Of a stretch of DNA of 58,500 nt, positions 17,400-30,700 are shown one piece after another. The notes below the pieces were generated by a model. The model was not told where the DNA came from. It made no database searches and saw nothing but the letters and a program-made list of their open reading frames with translations. Both the position numbers and the translations under genes were made by a program. Numbering within the stretch: the first letter of the stretch is position 1; each line of letters starts with the position of its first letter. The DNA is from Mesostigma viride (Eukaryota; Streptophyta; Mesostigmatophyceae; Mesostigmatales; Mesostigmataceae): NCBI GenBank assembly GCA_009746045.1, contig RPFO01000667.1:945721-1004220 (forward strand). Direction: 5' to 3'.

Positions 17400-18100
17400 T
17401 TGCATGTGGAGAGTTGCCTGCATCGTGCAAGGCCAGGGCAGATGGATAATTATAAACCTCCCCTAGCACGGCTCACTACCCATGATGCAACAAGAAAGCG
17501 CTGTCTCCTATGTCGCCAGACATTCGCCTCTGAAGCTCCGGTCCAGCTGCACAGGGCACACACGCAAGCACAGCCAGCAAGATGCCCTATCACTACCTCC
17601 CGGACAAAGGGAGAGCAAGCTCACTACTGACAAGCCTGCTAAATCCCTTCAGAAGAAGATGGCCATGTGAAGCAGCATTACCCCCATCAGGGTGGACCAC
17701 AGGCAGGCAACCCATACATCACCCTGGGCACGCCTGCCAGCCATGCCACCAGGGTGTTTCTGGCAAGGACCGGCCCTCGACCTCCCATTCACTGGTGCAA
17801 GCGGAAGAACGCCCGCACCAAGGACACAAGGGACCGGCCAGGAACCCTGCGCCCCCCCTCTCCCCCCATGACTCCACGACACGGGTGGTGCCTCCTCTGC
17901 TCCCAAACACCCCCATTCCCCCCCAAAAGAATCAGGTCCAGCCAAAGGCCTGCCACCGCTGACCTTCCGCCCGCTGGGAGACAATGGAGAACACACAACA
18001 GGCCAGCCACTCCAGACTTCCGAGTGCTGCTGCCTGCTCAACCCCCAGACTCCAGATGCCCCTGAATGGCCACCTCCAGCCATTGACAGCCGCTTGGGCC
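17400..18100 (+). other. Possible coding remnant with a C2H2-like finger, unrecognised
   Basis: One frame around 17480-17570 reads RKRCLLCRQTFASEAPVQLH followed by RAHTQ. The spacing C-x2-C-x12-H resembles a C2H2 finger. A second CLLC motif (GWCLLCSQTPPFPP) occurs near 17885 in a different open stretch of 132 codons (17667-18065) rich in Pro, Arg and Thr. No start, splice pattern or known family could be fixed. It may be a decayed transposon ORF or a real exon. Confidence 0.25.
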
Positions 18101-18270
18101 AGGTAGGGCAGCCACAACCATCACGACGTCGCCACCACCACGAAGTCCATCAAAGCCAATCACAGCTCTCCCTCACTGAAAGAGCACATTCGCGGCTCTT
18201 TCGCCCTTACAGCCCCCTTTCGAGGGAGCTATCCACAGCCCCCTTTGAGGGAGCTATTCATAGCCTCGCT

Positions 18271-20537
18271 TTACGAAAGCTTGACCTCGACATCCACGCC
18301 GGCGGGCAGGTCGAGCTGCATGAGCGCGTCGATCGTCTGCGCGGACGGGTTCTCAAGGTCGATGATGCGGCGGTGCGTGCGGATCTCAAAGTGCTCCATG
18401 CTGTTCTTGTTCACGTGCGGCGAGCGCAGCGTGCAGTACACGCGGCGCTTGGTGGGCAGCGGCACGGGGCCGATCGCGGTCGCGTCGGTCGCAACAGCTG
18501 CCTCGAGGATCTTTGTGCACGCCGCCTCGATCGTGCGCGTTGCGTATGAGCGGAGCTTTATCCTGATCTTCTGCTGCGGGATGGCGGTCTGGAGAAAAGT
18601 CAAAATATATTAGGACAATAAGAGGGTAATAATTATTTAGGGGTGGAAAATAGGGGTATATGATATGATTAGGGTATGGATGGTACAGGATACGTGAGGG
18701 TGACAGATGCGGCAGATATGGGTTATGATGTTTGCAATGTGCGGTAGAGGTGGGAAAGAGTGTGGAGTGTGGTGGTGAGGTGTGTCAGCGGAGGCAGGTT
18801 GTTGTTGATGTTATGATGTTGGTGGTGCCGTGACATGGCATCGTGTGCGTGTGGAAGGGGGGGGGGGGGGGGGAAATGGAGGACGGCCCACAAGCAGAAT
18901 GCACGTAAGGGGCAAGAACAACATACATCAGCACATCAATTTCATACCAGGATGCCAGTGAGAGAAAGGCGAATGGGAGGGGAGGGGGCTGGGGGTGGGG
19001 GAGGGTGGACAAAGGTCACGGGGTGAAGGGAAAGCAAGGCCTGCCGAAATAGCACCAGGAGGGGGATTTGTCCAGCATGTTGCTTGTCATCCAAACTACT
19101 ACAGCTTGTCGTTGCTCGCATGAATGGGGCTTATCAAAAGGTGATCTACAACCATAACCACTTTTGAAGGATGACAAGCACACGAAGACTCCTTGCGGCA
19201 GACACATGAACTCGTTTCAGCAATAACAGGTAGCAGCATGGTCAAATATGGGGAAAGCGCAGGCATGGAGAGAGAAAAACAGGGAGAGATCCATTGACAC
19301 AATTAAACCCAAATGGCAAAAGACAAGTAGGACATCGACCGAAAAAGGCAGATCCATTTGTTAACTGGGAGAGCTGAGCATACGAATGGACCAAAACAGA
19401 GGGCATGGCACCTTGTCGGCAAAGCAGGGACGGGAAGGAATCCTGTAATTGAGCTGGATAAAATCATGACAAATATGTTTCTCCACGAGTCCGCTGATTG
19501 ATCCGCACACAACATCGACAAGCCAACCTGGTGGAAGGTTGCATTGAAACAAACATAAGAAAGAACTCAGCTAGGGAATACTAGTATATTTGAGAAACGA
19601 ACATGTTTCAAGAAAGCACGGTACAGTTGACTCGGGAAATCAGGTGGGTTACGCTTGTCAATGGTGGTCGAACCAGTGTGATCTGCATGCCATCATGATT
19701 CATCATCATAATGGTGACTTAGTATCCAGAAAAAATTTCGGTGACAACACGCTGGCTGATGATGTAGCCTAAGGAATAACCTCGAATGTTTCTCAGCACC
19801 ATGCAACCACCTGCCAGAAAGGCAAGCGCGGTTGTAGAGATCTCCTTATGGATATTATCAAAGGCATTCGCAAGGATACTATCAAAGACTGGCCATCCCT
19901 CCGACGATTTTAGGACGGTGAAGGCATGGTCCTAGCCTTGATTTATCCGTTCGGTTTATTCGTTTCGGCAAACATACTGGTATACGAATCAAGCGCTTGC
20001 GTGCCGTAATGTGGCCGTAAGCCTTACGCCATGGTCGCTCGGGCACGTACCACGGCAGCCGCAACGACGGTTGTCGAGGCCGACTTCGGATTGTGCTTTT
20101 GTGTGACATTGCGAGACACTGGGAGGGCCAAAACCTCCCCAGCGGCACGACGCATTCCATTGAAAAAGGCAGGCTGGGCAACAGCACCCTGCAAACACGC
20201 GATAGGGGCGCAGATGACGAACAATTCAGGAAGCACGTTATTACTGCCTTGCCCCTCCCGTCTATCCAAGATGGACCACAGCCCGGGAATGAAGACAAAA
20301 CTACGTGCATAACCACATCTATCAGCACCAAATGTATATCAAACAAATCGCGGCGGCAATACCCGCGGCTTATCAAGGTAAACCATGCCATGCCCCCAAT
20401 ACCATGCCCCTACTCCACACCTGCGCGGACGCTCTAAACGGAGCCTGGGCCTGCGGATGTGCGGATGAACGGGCACTGCTGACCAGAGAATGTCTGTCCA
20501 CAACGACGGTAGCCTTGCATGCCAACGCCTGCGCCAT
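18271..20537 (-). CDS. rps10: Plastid ribosomal protein S10 (uS10c), nuclear gene, at least two exons
   Basis: Exon 18588-18271 (stop TAA at 18271-18273) encodes a complete bacterial-type S10 of 105 residues. It starts [18 protein letters not shown] and contains [32 protein letters not shown] and ends [17 protein letters not shown]10 sits in the head of the 30S subunit. The bacterial type, rather than eukaryotic uS10, indicates an organelle ribosome. Upstream, 20537-20421 reads [20 protein letters not shown], continuing [20 protein letters not shown], then a GT donor. This Ser/Ala/Arg-rich, acid-poor sequence is a convincing chloroplast transit peptide. Both junctions are phase 0 (acceptor ctccag/ACC at 18589), giving 144 residues if joined directly. 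Land-plant plastid S10 has a longer linker, so a further small exon in the 1.8-kb gap is possible. A TGTAA poly(A) motif (minus) lies at 18211-18207. A 20-bp G run sits in the intron near 18857. Confidence 0.85.
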
Positions 20538-21693
<1,156 letters not shown>

Positions 21694-22514
21694 GACATTG
21701 CATGTGTGACGTGTCAATCCCGTCAACGGCCGGCAATCAGGACTCAGACATCCCACAAGGTGGCTCCGCCAGAAGGATAACTTGGCAATCGACAAATTTA
21801 TGCGCTTGTCATTCTAAGCCGTGAGACGATCCAGAGTCTAAGCAAATGTTCCGCTCTACAACGAATATGCGGGTTTTGGTCTCTTTTCGTCAATTGATTT
21901 TGACGTATTCGTACGGCGACTGAGGAATGGGGTGTTAGGAAACACCGCACACCAGCACGCACTGAGCTGGCACAGTGTAGTGCTTTCATGAATGCTGCTC
22001 ATGCAACAGCTCCCGTTCGCTTTTGGTTCACCATGCGTCAGCCATTCAGCAGACCCACACACTTCGCAACTCAGTCCCTAACTGCACAATACTGAGTAGG
22101 ACAACCGTGCCATCCATCTGATTGGCACACATGGCACTGGCCTGCCTCGGCACAATTTGATCATGTGGACGTAGTGCACGCAATTTTTTTGTAGGCGTCG
22201 AGGTTGAGTTACAGAGAGCATTCTTAATTTAGACGATCTCAATGAGACAATAAGCTATATCAGTTTCCCAAGGCTTGGTACAGCATGCTGCACGATAGTA
22301 AACGTTAACTGGTGAACCCAAACCATCACATAGCTATGACGACTGGTATGCATGGATATTTACCAGATCGAGCATGCATAGTTTACATTAATGTCGATCA
22401 TGGCATGCTTGCATGTACGACCTCGGATTGGTAGTGAGAGGTTGGACGCCCTTTTCCCTAGCTTTTTCATAGGATTCAAGATGGGTCCCTATACTTGTAC
22501 ATACTTACTGATGA

Positions 22515-22830
22515 ATTAATTAATTAAATTTGTGCTACCATTGGGGAGTCACGGAGCATGAACCCAGATGGATGGATGGGTGCACACAATCATACCGGTC
22601 TATCCTAGCAATATTCTACTCAGACAAGATACAAGATAATGGCAGGCTCGAGCTACCATGGTCCAGATTCTCCCGATTTCTGGCCTGCGCTGGTTGTTTC
22701 CTTGATATTCTATCGATCTATATTCTATCGAGAGTGAGCCAGATCCGAAGGTCTGACCTGGCCGGCATGCATCCTGCGCTTGCACACACGCGGCTTCCCT
22801 GTAGACCGGTGGGGGGTCATTGTCCTTTAT
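22515..22830 (-). mobile_element. Non-autonomous retroelement E (short CCAT allele) with a SINE X fragment inside
   Basis: On the minus strand: a start-side block ('accggtctacagggaagccgc', near 22790-22810), a SINE X piece (22705-22630), 'gaccggtatgattgtgtgca', then three CCAT units, the family B type end (gctccgtgactccccaatgg) and an AATT tail at 22515-22528. The same order, with hundreds of CCAT units, is seen at 52815-54452. Confidence 0.7.
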
Positions 22831-23079
22831 ATAACCTGAGCCCACTTGGCCTAGCTTGTCCATGATCTTTTTCCAAATCATGGAGAGGCCTTGGCCCCCC
22901 TTGTCCTAGTTACTCCTTGAAAGTGCGGGCCTTGCGGCGTCTAGCATTGCTGGGCCCGTTCCATGTGAGGAGGTACCTGCCCGGCTGAGCGGGGCGCAGC
23001 CCTGCGGGGGGGCCACGACGTATGTGTCTACCTGGTTGGTGCGAGCTACTTAAGTGCCTTGCTAGTCATGCAGTCGATC

Positions 23080-23690
23080 GATCTACGCTGCTTGATGGTG
23101 CTGGCCGGTCATAAGTGGCATGCCTAGGTACAGGTCCTCCTTGCAAACGTGTGCGGCATAGCCCACACGGAAAAATGGCCGCAGCATAAATTGGTGACCG
23201 CGCCGTGATCCAGCTTTTTCTCGAGGTCCACTGTGAGGGTCCACATCTCGGCGCCATACGTGAGACCCGGGAGGATCGACCAGGACCTTGAACAGGTCCG
23301 GCCTGCTTCTCGCGCTTACCCAGGGGCTTGCGCCAGCGGGCTCTATTCTGATCTGCTCTATATTGGCGGAGTGCGTGTCACGCGCGAGGGAGATACGGTG
23401 GTCAATGTCGGCCTCGCAGCTGGGGAGTAGGCTGCCCAGCAGCCGAATTAACCCGGGGCAGGTAGGGGACACGAGAGCCATCCAGGAGGAAGCTAGAGGT
23501 CTGGCGGGTACACGCGTCGTCGAGCCCGACCGCCAGGGCCTCTGTCTTCTTGCTGACCTCTAGCCCCACCACTCGGGCCTCAATATTGACAGGCAATCGA
23601 GCCATGCATGTCTGCACGTGCTCAGTGTCCTCAAACAGGGTGGTGTCGTCGGCATTGATATAATTTCCGCTAGCCTAATCTCCGTGTCCA
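23080..23690 (-). pseudogene. LINE ORF2 fragment (reverse transcriptase catalytic box to C-terminus)
   Basis: On the minus strand YINADDTTLFEDTEHVQTCM begins the block: ADD is the catalytic pair, with the normally adjacent Tyr displaced. ARVVGLEVSKKTEALAVGLD and the decayed TYGAEMWTLTVDLEKKLD block near 23265-23215 follow in different frames. Stops and frameshifts prevent expression. It belongs to the same broad LINE group as 2990-3470 and 56383-57036. 22831-23079 and 23691-23939 contain only short repeat-like fragments. Confidence 0.7.
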
Positions 23691-23939
23691 CCCCAGCGTG
23701 CCAGAACTTGTTGGCGACCTTCACCCCGGGTTCGATCCCTACGTCCACAACGCGAGCAAACCACTTGCGCGCCTGAATCATGAAGTATTCGATCAACGTA
23801 CACAGTACTGAGCAGGTATGGCGAGAGCTTTGTGCACCCAGAGCAGGCGTAGTTTACCCCCTACCCCTGTAGGAAGTAGCCAAGAATGTATTAAGGGGAG
23901 GTGGCACCCCAAAACCCAAAAAATCTGACATATGCTAAT

Positions 23940-24195
23940 ATCACTTGAAATGTATGTACAGATTACTTGCCCATGCTCCTTGTTATGCAATGCTCACATG
24001 CAGGTCTTATTGCACCCACAGATTGCCGGATCGTTTAGCTAACGTGTCCGAGTGCAGCTGTGGCATGCATGCCTTTGGCATGAAGGAGAATGGGGGTCTC
24101 TGCCCTTTCTCATGTTGTGCACACACAGGGATAAAAAGCACTTCGGTGCTCCGTGACTCCCCAACGGGAGCACGTGTTTAATTAATTAATGTATT
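23940..24195 (+). mobile_element. Family B 3'-end fragment with hairpin and AATT tail
   Basis: Matches in reverse complement the 3' UTR of the family B element at 258-480, through 'gattgccggatcgtttagct', 'ggcatgaaggag' and the end 'ctccgtgactccccaacggg'. The hairpin CTCCC-CAAC-GGGAG and tail (TTAATTAATTAAT) at 24178-24191 end it. It is followed by a trace of a family A end ('aaaagccatatgccc'). 24196-24554 shows nothing recognisable. Confidence 0.8.
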
Positions 24196-24570
24196 AAAAG
24201 CCATATGCCCTGCCACCGACCCTTTTGGATCATGCATGCAAGAGGGCATGGTGGTACATACTAGGCCGGTGCAAAGGCTCTGTATACCTCTGGCCGCGGC
24301 CGGTATATATAAAACGCTGTAGCTTGATTCTTCCGTGATATTGATCGATTATTTCATATGATAGTGATATGGATCATAGTTCATTAACATTCTTTGTGTG
24401 GCCAACAAGAGGTTAGTTTAGGCACTGCACGGGTATACATGACATGCAACCATCAAAGTAAAGCCCCATGCATATGCTGGGCCAACCTAGGAAGACAACC
24501 GCTATGCATGGTGAATGCATACCAGCGTCTAGAAATGGCTAGCAATTTACAATCAGACTCCTAACGTATA

Positions 24571-24641
24571 TTTGATCAGGCACTCCGCAAAGGTGAAAAC
24601 CATTTGCGTTCAGTACCGGGCCGCGGAAAACGCCCCTACCT
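24571..24641 (-). mobile_element. Mini-retroposon N (71 bp) with 16-bp target duplication
   Basis: Flanked by the perfect 16-bp direct repeat AGACTCCTAACGTATA (24555-24570 and 24642-24657). On the minus strand the core is CGCAAA-T-GGT-TTTC-ACC-TTTGCG, a 9-bp stem with one bulged base and a TTTC loop. It lies about 100 bp past the stop codon of the ethanolamine kinase gene, probably in its 3' UTR. Confidence 0.9.
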
Positions 24642-24738
24642 AGACTCCTAACGTATAGGCTACATTTCCGACAAAGTTGGTTGATGAGATGTTGCCAAAG
24701 CTCTATAAAATGTGTGGGGATCCTGCAGGCCGGCACAC

Positions 24739-27700
24739 TTATGGGAGCTGATTGAGCACCAGGTCTTTCCGGCAAAAGTAGGCATCCCACCGCCTGGTAG
24801 AGTATCCCAAGTAGTCAAAGTCGATCTCTGAAATGGCAGCCTGCAAGGAATCATAAGAGACGTCACGTCGAGGGTACACACACAAGGACAATCACATTTC
24901 ATTCTCTGAGGTAATTGTTGTCCATGACAAAACATTTCAAGCTCCAACACCTCAAAAGAATTAGGAGACCACGGCTGGGCGGCCAGGTTAGCCTACCCAC
25001 CCCTATTTACTTCATCATATATGGTGTGGTGGGTTGTGGGTTAACCCTGCGTATACAAACCCTCAGGCTCCGGGAGAGGCCTTTATTTTCTCCCAAACCG
25101 GCGCCTCTAAATGTGTGTATTCCAAGCCTATCTGTGGGCTCTGGACCATGGGGCAGCCTTACTGCATCCGCTATGAGTCAGCCATGCTTTGCCCATGCAG
25201 ACTGAGCCACTCCCTGCTGAGATGCCATCATGCCCTAGCCATGGCTTAGCCATGATCATCTTCCACCCCATGTCCGCAACTTTGCAGAGCTGCTGGAAGA
25301 CATGGTGGTGAAGGTGCACCTCAGTTGTGCACCCCGAGTAGGTGGAAGTTTACACCCACCACCTGCAGGTTGTCGCCTAGAATGTATTGAAAACCATATG
25401 CCCCTTCTCAGGGATATGTGTTACATATCCTCCCGACGGAGGTATGTAAATGATATACCCTAGTGGTCAAAATCACTTTGCGTGTAAGTGTTTTTCGAAT
25501 CGACCTCGCAAACTGCCACTAATGGCCTTCATTTTGGGTCGCAAAGTTCATATGTTACCGCGCCGCGCCTGCGCCGCGCCGCACAGCCCCAAGCCTAGCT
25601 AATTATAATCAGTGCCACCCAATGGATCAATCCAATTACTCAGGGTAGTTGGGTTACATGGAGAGGGGGCCAAGGGATATGAAGTCGGTGAGATCCAAGC
25701 CACTGACCACCAACAAGTCGATTGGCTCGCAAACCTAAAACTTTGCCTTCGTTTTGGTCGCAAACTAACAAGTTCACCTTGTTTTGGGGTCGCAAAGTAA
25801 TTACACGCAAAGTGATTTTTACCACTACAGTATTAATTAGTTAATATGGTGTGCTAACATATTCATTAAATAATTAATTAATATGGTGTGCTACTGCAAA
25901 TTGGTTAGTTAGCTATTATATTAGCCAGCTTGCGCCTTAATAAGCCGACGTATTGAGCCCACCTAACCTTTTATAGCATAAGCTATGCGTCAGCCTACCT
26001 ATGGCATTGCATGGTTGTATTGCACCCACAGTGTTGCGCCACAGCACCATGGCGTGGATAGAGTGCTCTGAGGCCAGCCCACTTGTGGCAGTGAGAGAAG
26101 CTAGGGCGCCCTCCCTCCTAATCGTTGTGTATAGGGGTTGAAGGTTCCTTTACTTTGTGTTGGCACCCACGTGACGCAGTCACGTGATAATTAATTAATT
26201 AATAATATTAACCTATATCGTGATAGCCAATATCAAGGACACACCAGCGCAGGCAAGATATTGTTATGAGCCGATCACAAGATTTTCTAGAAACAGCCAG
26301 CACCGTTCAGCACTCTTTTGGTGACCACATTCCATCAATCGTATTGTAGGGAGCATGCCCAATTTTCCACCAGGTGTCTCAACGCAAGGGGAAATCCTGC
26401 AGGCTCTTGATTGTACCATAAACAAAAGTATTGCTAGTGAGTGCATGACCACAACAACGCATCACGCATACACACATACCAAAAAAACATGCTCTATAAT
26501 GAGGCAGAAAAGTACCTGTCCAATCGCCCACAGGCCCCAAAACATATGGGAGACGAGCCCGAAGCAGTTGGCCTCCAGCACAAGCGAGTCGATATCCTCC
26601 GCCTTGACGTGTTGCTGGCCAGAACAAGACATCATATGGACGGGGCTCATGCAAACAATATACTGAGCAAATAGGAAACCCTAGACAAGAGGGCAGCAAA
26701 CAGCCAACGTGGATATCCTTCGCCTGGATGCGCTGTAAAACAATAGAGCACGTTACATAAACGATTCATGAAAAAAAGTGTTTTGGAGTAGGTGTCAAGC
26801 TTTGACGCCCTCATTTCTTCTTGACGCACTCCTGAGGAAACAACGGACAACCACATCACGTCGGGGTAAGTGCAACAGACCTACTGAGCAAATAGCAACT
26901 ATATCGATACCCTCCGCCTTGATGTTCTCCCAAATACAAAAGGGTATTTCGCGCAGGGGTTCGCCGGCGGTAGACTGAGAAGATGGCAAATACTGCAACA
27001 GACAGCAAATACCGAGTGGATGGCAAATACTGGAGCAGATAGTACATACTGGAGCAGATAGCAAGTACTGAGTGAAAAGGCAAATACTGTGTTCTCGTGG
27101 GAGGGGCGAGAAGCTCCTTGTAAACTACTGTACCAGCATCCATTTTCTTCATGATAGCGTGGCTTTGTTACAATAAGCGATGGAAGCACGCATGCATACA
27201 TGCATGCAGGGGGTGCCATGCACATACGGGGAAAGGTGACGGATGCGGGGGGCCAGCACCTACATATGATTCAGGGGGCAAGATGCACCTTCCGGGCAGC
27301 CTAGTAGAGCCACACATGGCACCTTCTGGGGAACATGATGCGTGCAATCCGTATCAGAACAGGGCACCTACTGGACAACGTAGCCAATGATTCACCAGAT
27401 TATGATTAGTTTATCCACGAAAGGCATCTACCTCGGAACAGAAGGTGTGCCATCCCTCTCACAAACAGGGGGGGTGCCTCGCAAAGCTGTAGACAGGCAC
27501 ATGTCACCAAGGGCACCCACCGGGTCGCAGCCGTCAACGGCCGCCAAGTAGTGCCGCGCAAAGTGCTGTTGCGCCTGCTGGCTCGGGTACCTGGCCATGT
27601 GTCGTGCCAACCAATGACCGCCAACGAAAACAATTTTAGTTAAGAAGCATGGCAACGTAGCACAGGGCGCCGGTTACAGTGCAGATATAGACACCGATAA

Positions 27701-30700
27701 GGAGGTGCTGTTTACAGAGGTGGGGGGTACAGATATGGACACCGATAAGGTACAGAGGTGGGGGGTACAGAGGTTGGGGGTAGACATAAGACACCAAGTC
27801 CACTTGGACTTGGGTAGCTGATTCCACGCGCTACGTACGGTTAGGACATGGCCAGTTAATGTGCAGTCTAGGTGATTGTAATTAATAGATGGCCAGTGGC
27901 AGATGCCAGTCGGGGCACCAGGGGACTGACAGAGGACCATATTCCAGTAGGGGGGAAACATGGCACAGGGCTAAGTGCCAGAGGCCAGATGGGGGTGGGG
28001 GAGTGGGTGAGCAAGGCCCAGATCCCAGACGCAATTTTAGAGGGAAATGTTTCATGTACTGAGGGGCGGATTGGGAAAATGTTCAAAACAGCACTACCTC
28101 AGCTTGCCATTGCCAAAAGAATATGGTTAAAGAATATGGTTGCCTGTATTATTGAAAAAAAAAATCCGAATTTTTTGAATGAATTGGCATAAAATGCATT
28201 TGAAGGGTTATGCCTAAGAACTCGTCACCACGAGATCCGTTGTGCACTCATCCCTGTAGGAGACCGGAGACAAGGCGCAGGGACAACCCAGCCGTTTAAT
28301 CCAGGTCACTTTGCGATACCAGCTGGGGTTCGAGTCCACCGGCTGCTGCTATGAGTTGGCGTTAGGGAGACACTGTAAGGAAGGCCCACCGCCCCATCAT
28401 TCTAGGGAAAAAAACACAAGGAGAACTTTATTATGAGAAAGAGGAAGAGCTGTATTGCTAATTTTTTGTCTGGCCATATAGTTTGTTTGAGTAACTCAGG
28501 AAGGCGTGTTTCTGTTGAGCACAAACTAGAGAGTCTGCAATGACAAGGCGCCGCGCACTCACAAGCTCCAGTCGCACTCAAAGCCCGCATATTCGTTGAA
28601 GTGGTTGCCCAGGTCGAACCCGCGGTGGTTGTATGCACCGTACTCAAAGTCGATCAGCTGGGCATTCCCTGCGCGCACCGACGGGCAGAAAGGAGAGTAC
28701 AATATGTTTACCTCTTGGATAAGAGTGTGAAACAGAGCATCCAAGTGCGATGTACATATACACCTCTTGCAGAAGAGTGCAAAACAGAGCATCTAAGCAC
28801 AGTAAATAGATACCTCTAGGAGAAGAATGTCAACTGTTAAACAGAGTATTGACGAACGCACTGCCCAGAGCGCTAGCCAGGGTGTGAGCCGGAGGGTAAA
28901 CCTGAGCATCAACCAGAGCGGTCACGACAGCGCTACCTGCAGGTTGGGCAGTGGAACCGCGTCAGAAGGCCGCAGTGGCTGGGCATCTGGGGCTACCAAG
29001 GGCAGTAAAAAGTGCTGCTAGCAGGTTCATAGGTGCAGTGGGAACACACGCTTGGAAGCGCAGATGTGGAAACGGTGTTGTTGTACCACACGGCTACAAC
29101 CCACTCCGGTAGGGGATTAACTAATGAATGAACAATTTACGAATGAACTAAGTAAAAATCACGGGACTGCGTCATGTTGACTATGCACCTCTCCTATAGG
29201 GGATACTTTTACTGGAAACGTGCATTCGCCTCCTGCTCTCTGTCCCCGGACACTTCTTTTGGAGGTCTTGATTGTTATCAATACCTTTACAGCCCTTCTT
29301 GTTTGCTCTAACCTTAACTATTATCTAGGGTGTTCGGGGGAGGGATACAACAAAAAGGGTCATTTTTATGTTCTCCCATTCTTCACGGTGCAAATATACT
29401 CCTTGATTATACTGCCCTCCCCTCAACTATCGCAAGACAAGGTAGCTATCCCTTCCATTCCGAACACCGCCCAGCTAGTTTCATGGCCCTCTACTGCGGT
29501 AGCCTGCGCGCTAGCCTTGCACTCATGATGCCATTTTAAAATGGCCGATCTTGTCAACATGCAGCGCATGCACGCACCGGTCGCCTCATCGTGGAGAATG
29601 TTCCCGGCCAACAGGTCGTTGTGACAGTACACGACGCGCGACGTGGTCAGCCGCCCACAGTGTTTCTGCATGTGTGGGCGGCGCGGGATGCTGACACACG
29701 CGACAGTAATAAGGACACAACATGTCTGCACGTGTGGGCGATGTGGGAGAGTGACACGTGCTTCAGAACAAGGACACGACTAGTGTGCATGCCAGGTGGC
29801 AGAAGACAGCGCCCACTATGGTACCCCTCATGCCAGGTGGCAGAAGATGATGCAAGCCCCCTGGTAGCGCACCGAGCCCCGCACTAACCCTACCTCCCTG
29901 GAATCAACTTCACACCCTACCCTCTCTGGAATCAACTTCACCATGGAACTATACTGTAAAACCTATACAGCATCGTGCCCAATTCTCACCTACAGGACAT
30001 CAAGGTTGTCCCCAATCATGTCCAGCCTACATAGAAACGAACCCTTCTCTCGCCTCCCCAGCACCATAATCTCACACCCAACTGCATGTGATTAATACTA
30101 CAGTGCTACCAAAGGCTTCAATACTACAGTACCATCCATTCAGCTTATGCCTCAAGTTGTCCTCCCGAGGTGGCCTCTATCCGGTAGCACTCAATGCCTC
30201 ACCTCCATCGCGTCTATCTCGTCCCCAAACTTGTCCAACCGCAGGCGCTTGAGCGTGGCCTGCTGCTCGGGGCTGTCAAAGCGGGCCTCCTTGGCTGTGC
30301 GGGTATAACCGGCGTCATCCAGCATATCACACAGGCAAGGAAAGGAATAAGAGCCCTATTCATGGGTCTAATCATTCTTGGCTGCGGGGTGGCACAGGAA
30401 AAAGGAGTCCGGCACGACACTCTGGCACATCCACTGATGCACGCACGAGCGATGGAACGCTAGCCACAGGGCGCAAAGCCTAGTCAAGCCCTAGCCAAAA
30501 CAGAGGTGCGAGGTCATGACACAACATGACAGTAGCATGAAGTTGATAGCATAAATGTGGTATCATCAATATTATAGTAGCATGAAGTCAATAGCATCAA
30601 TGAGGTATCATCAACATGATAGTAGCCTGAAGTTATTAGCATAAATGAGGTATGATCAGCGTAATGATACGTAATGTTATGATGCATGGTTTGTGCAACC

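Noticed and set aside
26355-26400. Terminal kinase exon coding DFPLR then stop after the AG near 26400
   Set aside because: It lacks the family's IDFDY...Y..R terminal block, which is present with correct phase at 24840-24739.
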